Shown: piece after piece, positions 6,701 through 7,379 of the stretch
Position numbering within the stretch: position 1 is the first letter of the stretch
How the letters are laid out: each line of letters opens with the position of its first letter
Source of the DNA: Prevotella sp. CAG:1092
GTDB taxonomy: Bacteria; Bacteroidota; Bacteroidia; Bacteroidales; Bacteroidaceae
NCBI GenBank assembly: GCA_000436915.1
Contig: HF994194.1
Span: 5,630 to 13,008 of the forward strand
Reading direction: 5' to 3'
Length of the DNA stretch: 7,379 nucleotides
Program-made: the position numbers and the translations under genes
Notes under the pieces: generated by a model
Database searches by the model: none
What the model was told of the DNA's origin: nothing
What the model saw: the letters and a program-made list of their open reading frames with translations, nothing else

Positions 6701-7379
6701 ATTAGAGAATTGTATGGTGTTTCGGGTAAAATATCATATGGACAATATACGAAGCAGCAGCTGGCAGACAGAGGCTTTAGTAATAAAACCATTACATACA
6801 CGGATGTTGGAGGCGAAACGAATTACGAGAAAGCCGTTAAAGTCGAAGCTGCGAGGGCTGCGGCGAAGAAAAAAAATGCCATTGAAAAGAAAAAGCGACA
6901 AAACGGCGATGTTGCTGCTGTTGTTAAAGCACAAAAGAATGGTACAGCAACAGACGAAGAAGTTAAAGGTGCCATGCTGTTGAATATGGAGAAATTTAGC
7001 GACTCGATAGTTGCTTCAAATAATAAACAGATACTTACATCGGCGGCCAACATTACACCGATAAATGATGGAAATGTACAGTTTGCAAAATCGGATCCTA
7101 AAGACACAGCGATATTTGCCAAGACAGGAGGACCATTTGACACTTTGTTCAATGAAGTTTTCGGTCGTATTAATGATGTGTATAATAGTTTACAATCTGG
7201 TAGCAAATTACAGGTAGAACCGTTAAAGGTAACAATTGATGGCAGATTAGAATTAAATGGTGGAGGACAGACTGTTGATTTAATAAAACAGATACAGAAC
7301 GATCCACTGTTGGCAAGAATGATATCAGATATCTTAGTTCAGAATATTAGTTCAAAATATTATGGCGGACGTCCGACTG
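3773..7379 (+). CDS. Tape measure protein (3' end beyond window)
   Basis: The frame starting at ATG 3773 stays open to the window edge, giving at least 1202 residues with no stop. The protein should sit inside the tail tube and set its length. Residues 1-85 are highly charged, with a pentapeptide repeat GKEKR GKEKR at 61-70. A short hydrophobic stretch GAFIAFLEIGSQVL lies at 146-159, and a Gly/Ala-rich segment VAGSTIGGAFGHAVGVAG at 363-380 could be a membrane-active part. Long helical regions follow. Residues 587-690 contain KMGLDGRKYMKDM and KLQVMGGRFAMGADP, patterns I associate with tape measures of Bacteroidota phages. A Lys/Ala-rich helix covers 1017-1046. The last part, PLKVTIDGRLELNGGG (1150-1165) and then NDPLLARMISDIL, looks like the usual C-terminal strand-helix end, so the true stop is probably near. 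TTAA precedes the ATG; no Shine-Dalgarno. No lysozyme or peptidase motif was seen. Position after the chaperone pair supports the call. Confidence 0.85.
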   Translation, partial: MAATTPKQDNIDKLLSKIDKLIESLDTNKKSLIDEFTKAIDKSKMAENIEKFTKAKKKDEGKEKRGKEKRDKETDRKYNRILKRFGFQANTENGKTRISYQKADNVREFGQDLNQVGQSMTGRFGKVGKQISNFGSSLSKLSRGMGAFIAFLEIGSQVLKSVSEADARQQSIQNRRNTNLTNRNIKLSRTETEGNVDTLNVYKENALSKYNKIFTELQGKTAIENAKAIASTNTRINSIIGDVNDAAWSALASKTDIDAQYKKLGLQVAKTNAIENRAISQRNYELGARQSERNYEMKQAVLEAQKTDADLTLEDMKNAREHPWSETLNRIAGGRTSADNVKGDTKWNSKEGFNADKFLSQGVAGSTIGGAFGHAVGVAGLSFGNNLVEAGSNLIETRTKKKITDATNALNAAQASNENQIKMQTTVLSNSNEIRNKVLEGMTEIKNSVIDTETEIKKAYQKMAQEVEKWHIAFQDKAYDSGIGKGMTKKGQLNKYRSFMTERLVDLASKYGINADQLFAMQNGYTAEGRSKLLNRKDLEKQSSFSNIYMGGDFNTTAEIANGTEIFNMGVSDTVDHMGEMAKQVNKMGLDGRKYMKDMVKYLKTAQKYDFKNGLKGMMNIAKWAQNVRFNMDSVPSMIDDIQKGGLEGIITKAAKLQVMGGRFAMGADPIAMAYEAYNDPAALMKRYNDMTKGMGTFNSKTGEVTFNGMEQDQMRLLAEYSGQSLEDIRKQATYNVKKSKVEGSIKDKDLTEDQRMSLINKAFYQDGQWKVNDVTGNAINLSDVNSQNIGNVQADTYEGKMEQGMQEIVSFTKLFSGNTESNMAAISNAINQSGAADKELEERLKETKNDFGDKFDKYSAQVLTNMQEATLAYKDFLNNFKDPKDQMAMAVTTLKTFQKDTFDQLNKILTQMGGDGKKIADMNELKEKLAGLTFGIATKGKDGKIINKNISAEELIMNGSLYKGNNGNLYANQERIRELYGVSGKISYGQYTKQQLADRGFSNKTITYTDVGGETNYEKAVKVEAARAAAKKKNAIEKKKRQNGDVAAVVKAQKNGTATDEEVKGAMLLNMEKFSDSIVASNNKQILTSAANITPINDGNVQFAKSDPKDTAIFAKTGGPFDTLFNEVFGRINDVYNSLQSGSKLQVEPLKVTIDGRLELNGGGQTVDLIKQIQNDPLLARMISDILVQNISSKYYGGRPT
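3953..3982 (+). repeat. Tandem 15-bp repeat inside the tape measure gene
   Basis: Two perfect copies of GGCAAAGAAAAACGA (3953-3967 and 3968-3982) encode GKEKR twice. A decayed third unit encoding DKETD follows. It lies in the charged N-terminal region and keeps frame, so gain or loss of a unit would change length by five residues. Confidence 0.8.

Noticed and set aside
6120..6983. Two + strand ORFs of 81 and 111 codons in another frame
   Set aside because: They are out-of-frame readings inside the uninterrupted tape measure frame.
6823..7206. 127-codon ORF on the - strand
   Set aside because: It lies wholly inside the tape measure gene and its Ala/Phe-rich sequence mirrors the Lys/Ala helix. 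The tape measure frame is continuous and family-like there.
1..7379. Stop-codon reassignment (TAG as Gln, as in some large gut phages)
   Set aside because: No gene here needs a TAG to be read through. Genes end in TAA or TGA, and the two TAGs near gene ends follow TAA. The window neither proves nor excludes recoding elsewhere.
3773..7379. Lysozyme or peptidase domain inside the tape measure
   Set aside because: No catalytic motif of the usual kinds (Glu-based transglycosylase signature, NlpC/P60 Cys-His, or M23 HxH) could be seen.
1..7379. tRNA genes, CRISPR arrays, insertion sequences
   Set aside because: No cloverleaf with a TTCGANNC-type arm, no spaced direct repeats and no transposase or terminal inverted repeats were seen.

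Overview
The window looks like part of the tail module of a large, AT-rich, contractile-tailed (T4-type myovirus) phage. All convincing genes lie on the + strand. They run in the classical order of tail tube, tail-assembly chaperone and tape measure, with two extra genes between tube and chaperone. None of the five ATG-started genes has a Shine-Dalgarno sequence. Starts sit in A/T-rich context, four of them just after TTAA, which fits a phage of Bacteroidota-type hosts; that host call is inference. All readable genes end in TAA or TGA, and no stop recoding is needed.

Layout: (a) 1-42, probable last 13 codons of an upstream gene, by synteny possibly the tail sheath. (b) 43-137, a leader with 55 consecutive A/T bases. 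(c) 138-626, a gp19-like tail tube protein. (d) 627-756, a gap with two consecutive stem-loops, the second a textbook intrinsic terminator. (e) 757-1338, a Vsr/DUF559-like PD-(D/E)XK nuclease with a very basic N-terminus. (f) 1394-1981, a protein of unknown function. (g) 2004-3548, a protein whose second half is a T4 gp26-type baseplate/tail-assembly domain, preceded by about 215 charged, probably coiled-coil residues. (h) 3487-3711, a small overlapping ORF in the +1 frame that resembles the T part of a G/GT tail-assembly chaperone pair. (i) 3706-3750, a perfect 14-bp terminator hairpin covering its stop codon. (j) 3773-7379, the tape measure protein, open to the end of the window with at least 1202 codons.

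How they fit together: the tube protein polymerises around the length set by the tape measure. The gp26-like protein and the small overlapping ORF are in the position of the lambda G/GT chaperones that bind the tape measure before tube assembly. The two hairpin terminators separate the tube gene, the nuclease-to-chaperone block and the tape measure gene, so the three blocks could be made in different amounts. The most interesting features are the possible programmed frameshift (+1 or -2) at the chaperone overlap, the long N-terminal extension of the chaperone, and the nuclease and unknown gene embedded in an otherwise structural module.
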